A stretch of DNA of 56,142 bases from a virus. The stretch spans positions 1-56,142 of IMG/VR virus record IMGVR_UViG_3300013131_000050, one strand, 5' to 3'. Both the position numbers and the translations under genes were made by a program. The notes below the pieces were generated by a model, which saw only the letters and a program-made list of their open reading frames with translations, was not told the origin of the DNA and ran no database searches. Shown in pieces: positions 34,546 to 44,753 of the stretch. Each line of letters begins with the position of its first letter. Position 1 is the stretch's first letter.

Positions 34546-36648
34546 TTATCTTAGTATATCTATTTCAAAGGTATATGCATCAGGATCGGAGCATATAATC
34601 TCAAAAATAGGTTTGTTGCTAATATCTTGGTTAGAAATAGTTCCAACTTGCACACCATAAACTCCAGTACCTTTTCTGTTAAGGGCATCTGTGTAAATCA
34701 CAATATTTCTAGATCCTATTGATAATGTGGTAGGGAAAACTACTTTAACTGTTTGATACTTCTTAAAAAGTGCAGAAGAATCATTGATATAAATTTGTAA
34801 ATCTCCGAGTGCGGTATCTGTTGTGTAGATTCTGCACATATTCGTAAAATCAGTTAGCCCAAAATAAACTTCAGGAGAAGTTATGTTTAGACTTAAGGGC
34901 GAAGAAGGTGTTATCGGGTTTGAGTTTTTATCAAACGATTCGTCAATTACATATGCTTGAGTCTTTTGTGTAATTTTGATCTTATTCGGAACCGATTTAT
35001 CAAGAACAATTCCAGGACCATCACTCAAAACATCCGTATTATATTGCAAATTTATATTAATCTTACCAGCAACAATATCTGATATTGCGTTAGAATTCGC
35101 AGCAATCATATCTAAAAGAGCAGTGCTCGAAGAGAATGCCAATCTTGCATTCTGAAGAGCCGTTTCTAGTGCATCTACTTCGGCTTGCAAAGATAAAATT
35201 CTTGCAGTATTGTCAGTTGCAGCAGAATAAGAAGTGTTAATTTTAGATTCTAAGTCTATAAATTTAGCTTGTTGTCTTTCAAAAAACTTAACAGACTGTT
35301 GTAACAGAGCAACAGCTTCTGTAAACTGACCTGTTGAAAAGTTATTATATTCATTTACGATGCTGCTAACACCCTGAGTGCTTAAAGATGCATCAAATCT
35401 AAGGTTTAGTTTAAACCCATAAGAGTTTCCGTTTTCACCAGTTACCTTATTAGGCTTGAACTTTTGTGATCTTTGAATAAATCCACCCTCTAAAGTCGGA
35501 GTGATATTATCCAGTAACAAGATTCCGTATAAATTTGTAGCTCCATTCTCTTGATCATTTACATCATATAAATCATAATACACTAGAACTGCATTAAATT
35601 CAAAGTTTGAAGAATAATCAGAACCATTATACTGAGCAATTGTAGAAACTGTAGGGTCATTTACTATTGTTGCATAATCGTTAGGATTGAAGTCTACGCT
35701 AATCCCATCTAGTTTTGATCTTCTGTACGCAACACCATTAAATCCAGAAGGATTATCGTAATCTGCTGGGTATTTTTGAATATCGGCATTTGAAGAATCT
35801 GCAAAAGTCAAAGGTTCTGTAAAATATGCATTAGTTACAGCTTGCGGGTAGGGATTATCCATCCAATCCGCATCTGCATCAGTCCAATCTACTTGACCAT
35901 CGACATCATAAAAAGCTCTGAACGTTAGACCTTCTGGGTGAACTGAAGAAACGTTTCTCCCTAGATCGAATTCTCCGCTTCCTTGAATAATCATAGAAGG
36001 CTCGTAGTTCGTATCTTCTAATGCAGAAAAAAGAACAACTGGAGTTTTTCCAACTTGAGTAGGGACATAAAGGTAAACTTCGGTATAACTGTCTCCTGCT
36101 TTATCTACATTGTTAATAACGTCAATGTCTCCTATATACTGTACAACCTTCTGATATTGAACAGATCCTGTCAATTTTTCATCTTCTTCTACAAATCTAG
36201 TCGTAGTAAGAGCAGGATTAGCCTCTGATGTAGTATTTGCATCTCTGAATCTAATAGCTCCAGTCTCTTTTAACCATTTGAAAAATACTCTTTCTGCTAC
36301 GCTTCTTTTTTGAGTAGAATCATAATTTGCATCGTCTAGAATTAAACTTTCTATATTCAATGCATAATTCTGAAGGCCTTGCGCCCAGTCTATGTTTCTA
36401 TCAGGCGATAAACCTCCAGCAAAAATAGAACCGTCGACTGTATCGAATTGCATATAGTTATTATAGCTACCGAAGGTAGAAAAATCTAAACTATTAAAAT
36501 CAGGAAGGTTCAAGAGAACATATTTAGAAAACACAAACTTTAAATTATCATTCGTTAGTGTTTTCGATAAATCTCTAGACGCAGAAGTAAAAGTATAAAA
36601 AGTACCCCCCTGCGCCTGCGGTGTTCTTATTACTGGTGTTGTTGCCAT
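34546..36648 (-). CDS. Putative baseplate/tail structural protein (700 aa)
   Basis: The 700-residue protein is soluble and beta-rich, with a helical coiled-coil stretch near 440-500 (LQAEVDALETALQNARLAF) and a beta C-terminus. No enzymatic motif is seen. It lies in the same operon as the 937-aa and 1278-aa proteins (9-nt gap downstream, 3-nt gap upstream), which supports a baseplate-wedge or fibre-connector role. Confidence 0.65.
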   Translation of the reverse strand: MATTPVIRTPQAQGGTFYTFTSASRDLSKTLTNDNLKFVFSKYVLLNLPDFNSLDFSTFGSYNNYMQFDTVDGSIFAGGLSPDRNIDWAQGLQNYALNIESLILDDANYDSTQKRSVAERVFFKWLKETGAIRFRDANTTSEANPALTTTRFVEEDEKLTGSVQYQKVVQYIGDIDVINNVDKAGDSYTEVYLYVPTQVGKTPVVLFSALEDTNYEPSMIIQGSGEFDLGRNVSSVHPEGLTFRAFYDVDGQVDWTDADADWMDNPYPQAVTNAYFTEPLTFADSSNADIQKYPADYDNPSGFNGVAYRRSKLDGISVDFNPNDYATIVNDPTVSTIAQYNGSDYSSNFEFNAVLVYYDLYDVNDQENGATNLYGILLLDNITPTLEGGFIQRSQKFKPNKVTGENGNSYGFKLNLRFDASLSTQGVSSIVNEYNNFSTGQFTEAVALLQQSVKFFERQQAKFIDLESKINTSYSAATDNTARILSLQAEVDALETALQNARLAFSSSTALLDMIAANSNAISDIVAGKININLQYNTDVLSDGPGIVLDKSVPNKIKITQKTQAYVIDESFDKNSNPITPSSPLSLNITSPEVYFGLTDFTNMCRIYTTDTALGDLQIYINDSSALFKKYQTVKVVFPTTLSIGSRNIVIYTDALNRKGTGVYGVQVGTISNQDISNKPIFEIICSDPDAYTFEIDILR

Positions 36649-36651
36649 ATT

Positions 36652-37296
36652 TTACGAAAGAGTATATCCCGCTCCTCCGATAATAATCCAAAGAGGGTTA
36701 CCCGAAGAATCAGTTGTTGAGAATAAATGCACAGTTTGACCTAATCCATTCAAAGTAATAGTAGAAGCATTTCCTTCTAGAGAAAAAGCAGAACCGGTAC
36801 CTTCAATAATGTTAACATCCCCTGTGTTGCTATTATCATATTGGAAGATAATCTCTTGACCTATTTCTCCAGCAAAAAGACTGAGAGTAACTGCGCTCGA
36901 AAGAGAATTATGAACTTTATACAACAAATATTCGGGAGCTGCTGTAGTACTTCCAATGTTTGCTGTATAGCTAGGTGCTAGTGTAGTATCGCTGTAAATG
37001 TCAGGATCTATATTATTTCTAAGAAGATTACCTTCTAGATTTAGATTACCTATCAGGCTTACATCGCTGATAATGTTGAATGCACTTGAAGTAATTTCAA
37101 GTTTGACAGTTGATAGTCCAACTTTAAGTGTGTTTGTGGTAGTGCTATTTAATCCCGCTAATGTTCCAGCAGTAGGATTAAAATATACTTCCATCAAATT
37201 AATCTCTTCAGCAAGAATATTAAAATTGTCGTTAATAACAATTCTAGACCCTGCTAGAGAGTCTGTTCCGAGGATTTCAGTTACGCTAATAGCCAT
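36652..37296 (-). CDS. Short fibre-like protein with shared baseplate-anchor motif
   Basis: The 214-residue protein starts MAISVTEILGTDSLAGSRIV with INDNFN following. This is the same pattern as the collagen-like fibre start (MAIxVxEILxxD... and INxNF). After the anchor come a helical segment and a beta domain ending in a Gly-rich strand (WIIIGGAGY). Likely a short tail fibre or a baseplate decoration protein. Confidence 0.68.
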   Translation of the reverse strand: MAISVTEILGTDSLAGSRIVINDNFNILAEEINLMEVYFNPTAGTLAGLNSTTTNTLKVGLSTVKLEITSSAFNIISDVSLIGNLNLEGNLLRNNIDPDIYSDTTLAPSYTANIGSTTAAPEYLLYKVHNSLSSAVTLSLFAGEIGQEIIFQYDNSNTGDVNIIEGTGSAFSLEGNASTITLNGLGQTVHLFSTTDSSGNPLWIIIGGAGYTLS

Positions 37297-37302
37297 TGTT
37301 TT

Positions 37303-40116
37303 TTATTTTATTATGAGAATGTTTTTTTCCCTTGTATATTTGTTTTGGTTGTTGTCTTCTATGTTCAATTGCAGGGTATAATTACCCAGAGTGTCGAACA
37401 TGTATGTAAAATATTTGCTGTTTAAATATATATCACTAAAATTTGGATTGCTATTATTTTTTAGAATCCAAGTAGACTTTTCGTCTATCTTTCCCATTAT
37501 TTCACAGTTATTGTAGCTAAAAGTTACATAAGTCAACAGTGGTAAAGTCTTTGCATTATAAATAGGATTTGCAGAGTTCCAAGTTGGATTTGTAATGTTT
37601 GACTGACCTGTTCTTCCGACTAAAACTTCATTCGAAACAGCATTTACTTGATAGCCACTAACCGAAATAAAATCGCCATAAGAAGATGAGTTATATTTTG
37701 CAACAGCTTGAACATATTGAATAGATCTATCTTCACTTGTAATTAGATTATAGATGTATCTCGAAAAGGGATCTTCTGTGGTGCTATTCATAAAGTCAAC
37801 AAAGTCTGTGAGATTTTGAACCTCAGCACCGATAGAAAGATCAAAAGTACCCCCTGTATTTTCTATAGTTAGAACAAAGGGAGATGCAGGAATTTCTAAT
37901 ATTTCAAAAAACGCAGGAGTATCCCCAGTGACTTCTGTACTATCCCACCATAAATGAGAAGTTTTTTCCCAGTTACCCTTAGTCATATAGTCCCAAAAAT
38001 AAGGACCTGAAAAGCTTTGCTCCCCGCTATCTTGGTATGTTAAAACTTCCGAATTTATAATATCTTGGAAATTATTTGTAGCATAATTAGCTCTGTCTAG
38101 CGAATCAAATGACATCAAATATTCACCAACACCTGAATTAGGAGATAGAGGAAGAGACCAGTTTGAAGCATAGTCCTCTAAAGAATAAGATCCTTCAGTA
38201 GACCATGTATAACTCTTTTTTCTTTCTGTGTAATATCCGCAAAAATCAACATTCTTTGGTCGAACCGTAACTGCAGTAGTTTCTACGCTTGATGAGATAT
38301 TGTTATAGAAGTCGTAAATTCTCATTTCTACATAGTATTCACCAACATAAGGCAGAACCACTGCAGTTTGATCATATTCTTCAATAGGACCTCTAATCAC
38401 ATTATAATAAGCTGGAGATACACTGTCGGCATCTTTACTAATTGTCCATTCTATTTCAGCCGAATTTCTATACTGTAAATAAATCCAACTAAATATGATA
38501 GATCCCGAAATAGTATCAAGCTGATTCCAATTAGAGTCTACACTATTCCAAGTTGTATCAGAAAAGCTTGTATTTTTTAGAATAATTGGAGCTCCGACTG
38601 GAACATTTTTGTTGTCGGGTAATTGCGCAATAGTTGAAATGCCCGGCGCATATCTAGAAAAATACGCTAAGAAGATATCAGAAAGCTCTCCAAGTGTAAA
38701 ATCCTTTCCGTCAACAGGTGGTCCAAGCGGACTATTCTTATCTTGTATGCTTAGAAAGCTTGAAGCTCCGATGAAATATGTACCTCCTACGGTAGAAGAC
38801 CCTATTAACACGGGGTCCCCAAGAGGCCCCACCAGAATGTTTTGAGGTATGTCGTAAGGAGTATATTTAGGAAACTCTAAATCTTCTATAGTTCTCAAAT
38901 CTTCTAAAAATACTACAGTATGAGGAAGAATTTCAAAGTTAGTATCAAACCCCGCAAGAATAGAAAATGTTTCATTCTTTTCTATTTGAGTAGTTATAGA
39001 ATTTTTAGAAAAATAATCAGCTTCTCCTGTAATGTCTACAATCTTGGCATTCAGAGGAAGATAGTACTTCTGTAATTTAATCTTTAGACCGTATAACTTG
39101 ATAAGAGCTTCTTCTAAAGTATAAGAGAATTCTTCAGCAGTTACAGGCAATCCATAATCATCATATTCATCAGGAACAATTTCGTTTATAGAATAAAAAA
39201 GACCAAACTTACCAGTCTTTCTTAAAGACTTACTCGGAACTTTGATATTAGGATCGTTAAATTTAGCTGTAGGCTGTAGAAGCTGAATAGGATTCGTCTG
39301 TATATATTTTCCAAACATTCTAGAATTTGGATCTAGATCCTGCCAGTATTCTTTCATATAGATATTTTCATATCCATAGAATTTGATAGCATTTATTAGA
39401 GCTTTATAAGATCCTGTATATGGAAAGATATTATGCCCTTCGAGCATAATCTCCTTTCTTTTCCTGTTTATTTCTATAAAGTCTACCGCTCTTTCGTTTA
39501 TATCAGTATTTCTAAAAATTGCGGTATCACCAGGAAATATAGGATATCCTATATTCTCAGTCATTACTTTTAATCTTTCATCCTCGCCTTCAGTTTCTCC
39601 ATAAAACAAAATTTCAGCTACTGTATAATCCTGGCTTCTATCTTTAATTAGAAGCTTTCTAACATAAATATTTTCAGTAGAAGAAGAAAGGGCAACATTT
39701 ATTTGTAATGCACTATTTGTAACTAGATCAGTATGAAGGTATCCGCTAGAATCAATAGTCTGATTTGGGTCGTAGTCCAGAGAAACTGTAGCATAATCAA
39801 CCTTCTGTAAAAGAGGCTTCTCTTGCTCAGTGTCATAAGAAAATAAGAAGATATCAGTCGGTGTCTCTTTTTCCCATTCTAAAATCCAACCTTCAGTTGC
39901 AGAATTTGCAGAATCCAAATCGTGCGGAAACCCGTAAACTAACTGATTATTTTGATTGTACATTTGCTCTAGAATATAAATCTGAGCAACTTCAAAAAGA
40001 TCAACAGAAACCTTAGGAATAAAGACTATCCCGCTCCATATCTGAGTCGTGGAGTCATAGGAAAAGTCTTGAACATTTCCATTTTTATTAAAAAATGCTA
40101 AATGTTGATATCTCAT
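37303..40116 (-). CDS. Large baseplate-wedge-like protein (937 aa)
   Basis: The 937-residue protein is directly downstream of the gp6-like gene and an 89-aa gene, the region where T4-like phages encode gp7/gp8-type wedge proteins. The middle (LEGHNIFPYTGSYKALINAI and KFYGYENIYMKEYWQDLDPN) is a recognisable conserved block of marine T4-like baseplate proteins as far as I recall. An immunoglobulin/PKD-like beta domain follows at about 520-600. The specific T4 counterpart is uncertain. The start overlaps the 89-aa stop by one base (TAATG). Confidence 0.65.
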   Translation of the reverse strand: MRYQHLAFFNKNGNVQDFSYDSTTQIWSGIVFIPKVSVDLFEVAQIYILEQMYNQNNQLVYGFPHDLDSANSATEGWILEWEKETPTDIFLFSYDTEQEKPLLQKVDYATVSLDYDPNQTIDSSGYLHTDLVTNSALQINVALSSSTENIYVRKLLIKDRSQDYTVAEILFYGETEGEDERLKVMTENIGYPIFPGDTAIFRNTDINERAVDFIEINRKRKEIMLEGHNIFPYTGSYKALINAIKFYGYENIYMKEYWQDLDPNSRMFGKYIQTNPIQLLQPTAKFNDPNIKVPSKSLRKTGKFGLFYSINEIVPDEYDDYGLPVTAEEFSYTLEEALIKLYGLKIKLQKYYLPLNAKIVDITGEADYFSKNSITTQIEKNETFSILAGFDTNFEILPHTVVFLEDLRTIEDLEFPKYTPYDIPQNILVGPLGDPVLIGSSTVGGTYFIGASSFLSIQDKNSPLGPPVDGKDFTLGELSDIFLAYFSRYAPGISTIAQLPDNKNVPVGAPIILKNTSFSDTTWNSVDSNWNQLDTISGSIIFSWIYLQYRNSAEIEWTISKDADSVSPAYYNVIRGPIEEYDQTAVVLPYVGEYYVEMRIYDFYNNISSSVETTAVTVRPKNVDFCGYYTERKKSYTWSTEGSYSLEDYASNWSLPLSPNSGVGEYLMSFDSLDRANYATNNFQDIINSEVLTYQDSGEQSFSGPYFWDYMTKGNWEKTSHLWWDSTEVTGDTPAFFEILEIPASPFVLTIENTGGTFDLSIGAEVQNLTDFVDFMNSTTEDPFSRYIYNLITSEDRSIQYVQAVAKYNSSSYGDFISVSGYQVNAVSNEVLVGRTGQSNITNPTWNSANPIYNAKTLPLLTYVTFSYNNCEIMGKIDEKSTWILKNNSNPNFSDIYLNSKYFTYMFDTLGNYTLQLNIEDNNQNKYTREKNILIIK

Positions 40117-40385
40117 TAGTTGATTTTTCTATAATCTTTTTTAACCGTGTAATTGTAATAAACTCTTATCTTCTTAACAGTTTCGACATATTCAAATATG
40201 ATATCGTTTAGATAAGAAATATATCTAGCCACTCTAGGATTTCTAAAAAGATATGTAGAAGCATTTTTTGAATACAGTGTTTTGCTATAATCATATCCAG
40301 TGTTTTTCAACTGATTCCCGCTTTCCCATGTAGCATCATAAACACTAATTCCTCTGTTATGATCTTCGGTATCTATAATGTTCAT
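40116..40385 (-). CDS. Small protein of unknown function in the wedge operon
   Basis: The 89-residue protein is rich in Tyr, Asn and basic residues. It overlaps the gp6-like gene by 4 nt and the 937-aa gene by one base. It is unrecognised; its place inside the wedge operon suggests a baseplate or assembly role. Confidence 0.65.
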   Translation of the reverse strand: MNIIDTEDHNRGISVYDATWESGNQLKNTGYDYSKTLYSKNASTYLFRNPRVARYISYLNDIIFEYVETVKKIRVYYNYTVKKDYRKIN

Positions 40386-42253
40386 CTCGTTATTCCGTTT
40401 TTGATATTAGAAATTGGATTTTCTAATTTCGTTTGAGTAGTTTGATTAAGAAGAGTAGATCCAACTTCAGTAGTATTATTCATTACAGCTTTTCTTCTAA
40501 TTTGATTCATATTTTGTTGCTGAATCTTGTTGTAAAGATCTGATTTGATAGATTCTTTGAAGAAAACATTTAAAGATGACATCTTATCAGAATCCGGATA
40601 AACTTCAAAATAATTATTATTTCTGTCGTACCAACCCCCTCTAATAATAGAAAGTTCTCTATCACCTATCATAATATCACCAAACTCATCTAAACCGAGA
40701 CCTGGATCTTCTCCGGGTTGCAAAACAACTTTCTTATTTTCTATAAGAGTTCTCTGTTGTGTGATAGGATCATATCCATAAACCGGTACGATGTAATATC
40801 CATCTCTAACGGCTTTTTCATTTTCTTCTGAAATGAAGAATACATTTACAGAATCTACGCCTGAAACTTCTTCAATCAATGAAATTACGTCAGATCTTGG
40901 TATTCTATCTCTGCGTTTTACGTTTATGAAATATTCATTCAAGATTTTTCTGATATTAGATCTTATTTCACTCTTATCTGCATCATCAAAATAACGTAAC
41001 ACTACACTAATTGCATATCTCTTGATAGCTATATCTATAATTCTATTCTCAGCCGTGATCAACATTTGACCACTTCTGTCTAAAATATCATTAACCATCA
41101 GCTTTTCGCTTTCTGTCAGCGTAAATTCTTCTTCTGGTAAAGTAAAATAATCAACGTCTGAAGTTAGTTTTCTTGTGATATCCGGAAGCAAACTTAAGTA
41201 GATAATATTATCGTCATTGATATATTCATCGTCTTTGGTATTGAAAGCATCTACAAACGAAAAATATGTGTACTTTTTCAGAAAATACACATAAGCATCA
41301 GGGTTAGCAAGAACAAAAGATTTGCTGGCCTTAGGCGCAATCAGTCTAGTAAAGTCCGGATTTTCTGTATTTGAACCAAATGAAGGAGGAGAAACTATAA
41401 TTACGTCCAAAAGAGCAGTAAGATCAACCGAGTTTCCAAATTCATCTTTTCCTTCATCTAAGAATTGAAAGGTTATGTCATCACTACCACCAATGTTGCC
41501 TGCTGAACCCGCAGTTCTTACATATTCGACTTGAATAGAACTTCCTTCTTGTGGAATTGCTCCAAAATACCCATTTCCAAAATAGATATCAAGACCTCCG
41601 TTTATTCCAGTTTTTGCAAGACACATTTCCTCGTTCTGATTCATGTCATAAAGAGATTCCGTAACCTTATAAAGTCTCCCGTTAACCGTAACTTTTACCA
41701 TGTAATTGTCAACAGCTCCACCAGCAGATACAGAATAACTCTGTAGAGGTTGACCATTCCCTGTAAAAATTTGAAATTCAGTTTTTCCTTGGAATATCTT
41801 TGCGTAATGTATTGATGTATCAGTTTTATCAATGATAAACTCATCTTTGTAAAACTCGAAAAAATACTCTAATCCATTAACTGAACATGAAAGACGAGTT
41901 TTGTTAACTATTGACAAGTAGTTTCCGGTGATATTATCCGCTGCATCAGTTTTCAATTTCAATCCTAACTTACCTTCCGCAGAAATACCTCTAGTAGCAT
42001 TGTGACCAGTAAGTCTTGCTAGACCATAAACAGATTCGACGTTTTTTGCACGAGCAATATTTAATTCGGTAATCGCAGCTTCTATATAAAAGAAAATCAT
42101 TTCTCCTAAGTTTGCAGTCACTGTTAAAAGCTGTCCAAAGGGAGAAGCAGGCGTAAACACATTTCTGGATTGATTATAAATATCCGAAAGATAATTAAAA
42201 GCATCCTGATAAATCTGAAGAGCCTTAATTCTATTTTTATTTAAGAAGTTCAT
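40382..42253 (-). CDS. 6: Baseplate wedge protein gp6 (baseplate-J-like)
   Basis: The 623-residue protein is near T4 gp6 (660). The N-terminal helical region (SPFGQLLTVTANLGEMIFFY) and the central FGNGYFGAIPQEGSSIQVEY, then YVRTAGSAGNIGG, are the hallmark of the gp6/J-like wedge core shared by contractile tails. A predicted alpha/beta dimerisation domain around 400-480 follows (EEVSGVDSVNVFF). It forms the inner iris of the baseplate with gp25 and gp53. Gene 25 lies just upstream, as in T4-like operons. Confidence 0.85.
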   Translation of the reverse strand: MNFLNKNRIKALQIYQDAFNYLSDIYNQSRNVFTPASPFGQLLTVTANLGEMIFFYIEAAITELNIARAKNVESVYGLARLTGHNATRGISAEGKLGLKLKTDAADNITGNYLSIVNKTRLSCSVNGLEYFFEFYKDEFIIDKTDTSIHYAKIFQGKTEFQIFTGNGQPLQSYSVSAGGAVDNYMVKVTVNGRLYKVTESLYDMNQNEEMCLAKTGINGGLDIYFGNGYFGAIPQEGSSIQVEYVRTAGSAGNIGGSDDITFQFLDEGKDEFGNSVDLTALLDVIIVSPPSFGSNTENPDFTRLIAPKASKSFVLANPDAYVYFLKKYTYFSFVDAFNTKDDEYINDDNIIYLSLLPDITRKLTSDVDYFTLPEEEFTLTESEKLMVNDILDRSGQMLITAENRIIDIAIKRYAISVVLRYFDDADKSEIRSNIRKILNEYFINVKRRDRIPRSDVISLIEEVSGVDSVNVFFISEENEKAVRDGYYIVPVYGYDPITQQRTLIENKKVVLQPGEDPGLGLDEFGDIMIGDRELSIIRGGWYDRNNNYFEVYPDSDKMSSLNVFFKESIKSDLYNKIQQQNMNQIRRKAVMNNTTEVGSTLLNQTTQTKLENPISNIKNGITR

Positions 42254-42260
42254 TCATCTC

Positions 42261-42272
42261 TTTTTTTTATAC
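42261..42272 (-). promoter_or_regulatory. Candidate promoter/A-rich leader before gp6
   Basis: AGTATAAAAAAAA on the minus strand, 7 nt before the ATG. It lacks the full ATATAT and so is a weaker member of the family. Confidence 0.35.
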
Positions 42273-42623
42273 TAAAACTGAAAATACTTTTCTGCCATCT
42301 ACTGTTATCAAAACTTCCCCTATATCAGAAACCGCCCCCGGATAGAAATTTACTCTTACATCGATTTGATAAGTCTCTCTTAACGGACAAAAGTTACCAA
42401 TTGCAGTTGTTATTCTCCCCTGAATATAAGATTCATTCAACATCAAGTTAAAAAGTAATCCTTCCAGATCGATACCAAAATTAGAAGATCCTAAAACTCT
42501 ACGAGGCTCGGTAAACAACAAATTTTCAAGTTGTAAAATCAATAACGAAATATCATCATCGACTTCCAACAAATCTGGTTGGTAATTGAGCATGTCATCA
42601 GTTCTAGTATAGATATCTGGCAT
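42267..42623 (-). CDS. 25: Baseplate wedge protein gp25
   Basis: The 118-residue protein is close to T4 gp25 (132). The core ILQLENLLFTEPRRVLGSSN followed by FGIDLEGLLF matches the gp25-like/W lysozyme-fold family of contractile injection systems. It nucleates sheath attachment in the inner baseplate. It is next to gp6, with which it forms the wedge core. ATATATAAA lies 2 nt upstream of the ATG. Confidence 0.88.
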   Translation of the reverse strand: MPDIYTRTDDMLNYQPDLLEVDDDISLLILQLENLLFTEPRRVLGSSNFGIDLEGLLFNLMLNESYIQGRITTAIGNFCPLRETYQIDVRVNFYPGAVSDIGEVLITVDGRKVFSVLV

Positions 42624-42652
42624 GGTTTATATATTATGATAATATATTTTTC

Positions 42653-43435
42653 TTAGTCTGTAAAGAAGTAATCTACTCCTTCATCGCCTTTTATTTCTTC
42701 TTTAATTGATGTAATTTCATCGGTTGCCTCACTTCTAATGTCAGAATAGTTAATGGTAACATTTCCTGGTAAGTTGAAAGTAAATGTACCGGTAATTCTG
42801 GCCAATTGCAATTTGGTTTCTGCTACACAATATCTGATAAAAATTTCTTCTGAAAATAGAGCACAATCATCAATCTTTTCATACACTAAAAAAATACATG
42901 TATTAGTTGGAAGTTCTCCCATAAATCTAAATTTGTAATTTAGATAGTTGTAATTATAGGACATCATATTCTGCAAGTTAAATCTAGCCAAATCAATAAA
43001 CATTGCATTAATTACATAGTACATTAAATTTTCAGATCCAATACCAGAACCATAGACATTTCCATAAACCCATTTATCGAGAGCAAAATCAGGATCTAAT
43101 CCGTTAAAACTATAACCTCCGAATCCTCCATCTTCTCCGCTAAATTCACCTATCTGATATACAGCATTCACTGCAAATACATTTTCTGGCATAAAAATTT
43201 CTCCGCTTTTTCTGAATGCAGTAGTTGAAAATGCCGTACCGTCTACTGCATAATATTTCTCTTGTACAGAGTATTCGTAATTTTTATAGAACCATTTTTT
43301 AGCTCTATCAATAATTCGAAGAATTTCTTGCTTCGGTATGGTAATGGGAATTTGACAAGCTACTGTAACTTCCTGCTGAATCATTTTTACTAATTCATCA
43401 GTACATCTAACTTGTTCAGGTGTCATGTTCGCCAT
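42653..43435 (-). CDS. Putative baseplate/neck structural protein (260 aa)
   Basis: The 260-residue protein has a helical N-terminus (TPEQVRCTDELVKMIQQEVT), an alpha/beta centre with many aromatic residues, and an acidic C-terminus. It recurs beside gp25 in T4-like genomes as far as I recall, but I cannot assign a T4 gene. Virion role is inferred from context. Confidence 0.62.
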   Translation of the reverse strand: MANMTPEQVRCTDELVKMIQQEVTVACQIPITIPKQEILRIIDRAKKWFYKNYEYSVQEKYYAVDGTAFSTTAFRKSGEIFMPENVFAVNAVYQIGEFSGEDGGFGGYSFNGLDPDFALDKWVYGNVYGSGIGSENLMYYVINAMFIDLARFNLQNMMSYNYNYLNYKFRFMGELPTNTCIFLVYEKIDDCALFSEEIFIRYCVAETKLQLARITGTFTFNLPGNVTINYSDIRSEATDEITSIKEEIKGDEGVDYFFTD

Positions 43436-43441
43436 GTTATG

Positions 43442-44725
43442 TTAACTTATTTTTTGGTATGAGATTACTTTAGTGGTATCAGATAGATTAGCACTTTGAG
43501 TTATTTTCCCAGAGACAAAAACTCCATCTTTCATCTTCCCTGAAAATATACCAAGATCACCTTCTACTGTAGATTCATTGAGTATACTATTTCCGTTCAC
43601 GTAAGAATTGTACAGATAGCAATTAATAGCTTTAGATCTATCAAACAAGTTACATCTAAAAATTTCAGATTCTTTGATTTCAGATTGGAATATATCACAA
43701 TTTGAAACGGTGCCTTCTATTTTGGAATCAAAGATGTCTATATTTTCAATCAAATACGCATTATTGATCTCCGCATCTTTAATCTGAAGCTTTCCGTTAT
43801 TTGAATCATAGTTCAAGTAGCCCCTTTGAAAATTGCATTCAATTAGAAGATTGTATATTTTATCTCTGATATAAGGATACATCGTATCAATGACCCTCTT
43901 ATCAGATTGCAGATTTACCATCAGAGTAATATCGGGAAAACTCCTTTTAAAATAGGTAGCTGAAGAATAAGAATCAGAAATTGCTTGATGTTTACTTAGA
44001 ATCTTATCTAATTCAATTTTGTTCTTTTCGTTAATGTACGGATTTCTGATGCAATTATAGAGAGTTAAGGAAGAATATTCAATAATCTCTCTAATTCCTT
44101 CTTTCTTTTGATAATCTTCTCCGCCAATATATCTAAAGGTTAGATTACCTCTTTTCAGAGAAGAAAAATCTACAGCAAAATAAGGCTGAAAAGGATAGCT
44201 GTAGTTTCTAGCAGAAATGTTTGCTGAGCTTTCTGTAAAAAATTTGCTGCCAGGAAGAATGTTTTTGATAGACTTTGAATAAAGTACATTTTTTCTTTCC
44301 GGGAAGTATGTATACGGGATGTTTTCATCATATTCTAAAATAAACTTAAGAGAATCTAATCTTGATATATCAGGAGTACCTGGTTGATCATAAGCAGAAT
44401 ACATTACACTGAAATTTAGACTACAGTCTTTTTCAGTTGAAAAATTCTCATCAATCATATTCAACATTTTCGTAAGATACAAACGACCTTCAGAATACCT
44501 CAAATATCCAGTAGTCATTGAATACTTTCCTGCTGAATTTTTAGAAATTCTGAGATAATCGTGCATCAGAGTTTCCGTTAACTGAAAAGAATCTTTGGGA
44601 TAGACCTTTCTCCCCAAAGATGATGAAATTAATGCTTTAACATCATCCATTCCCAATTCTGAATAAAATTCAGAAGTGTAAGAAATGATAGTATTATAAA
44701 GGGTTTCCTCTCTTGTAAAATTCAC
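43442..44725 (-). CDS. Virion protein with pentapeptide-like beta-helix C-terminus
   Basis: The 427-residue protein starts at GTG (44723-44725); the ATG two bases upstream is followed at once by a stop in its own frame. Residues 1-300 are an unrecognised alpha/beta domain. Residues about 305-415 form a repeating pattern of short strands with hydrophobic residues every fifth or sixth position (DAEINNAYLIENIDIFDSKI, then ESEIFRCNLFDRSKAINCYL), consistent with a right-handed beta-helix. It is the first gene of the wedge operon behind its own promoter-like element and a terminator. Confidence 0.68.
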   Translation of the reverse strand: MNFTREETLYNTIISYTSEFYSELGMDDVKALISSSLGRKVYPKDSFQLTETLMHDYLRISKNSAGKYSMTTGYLRYSEGRLYLTKMLNMIDENFSTEKDCSLNFSVMYSAYDQPGTPDISRLDSLKFILEYDENIPYTYFPERKNVLYSKSIKNILPGSKFFTESSANISARNYSYPFQPYFAVDFSSLKRGNLTFRYIGGEDYQKKEGIREIIEYSSLTLYNCIRNPYINEKNKIELDKILSKHQAISDSYSSATYFKRSFPDITLMVNLQSDKRVIDTMYPYIRDKIYNLLIECNFQRGYLNYDSNNGKLQIKDAEINNAYLIENIDIFDSKIEGTVSNCDIFQSEIKESEIFRCNLFDRSKAINCYLYNSYVNGNSILNESTVEGDLGIFSGKMKDGVFVSGKITQSANLSDTTKVISYQKIS

Positions 44726-44735
44726 ATTAGTAGAC

Positions 44736-44748
44736 TTTTTTTATATAT
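44736..44748 (-). promoter_or_regulatory. Candidate late promoter/A-rich leader
   Basis: ATATATAAAAAAA on the minus strand, 10 nt before the GTG start of the 427-aa gene. It sits just downstream of a terminator, the strongest contextual support for a promoter among these elements. Confidence 0.58.
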
Positions 44749-44753
44749 CTCAC

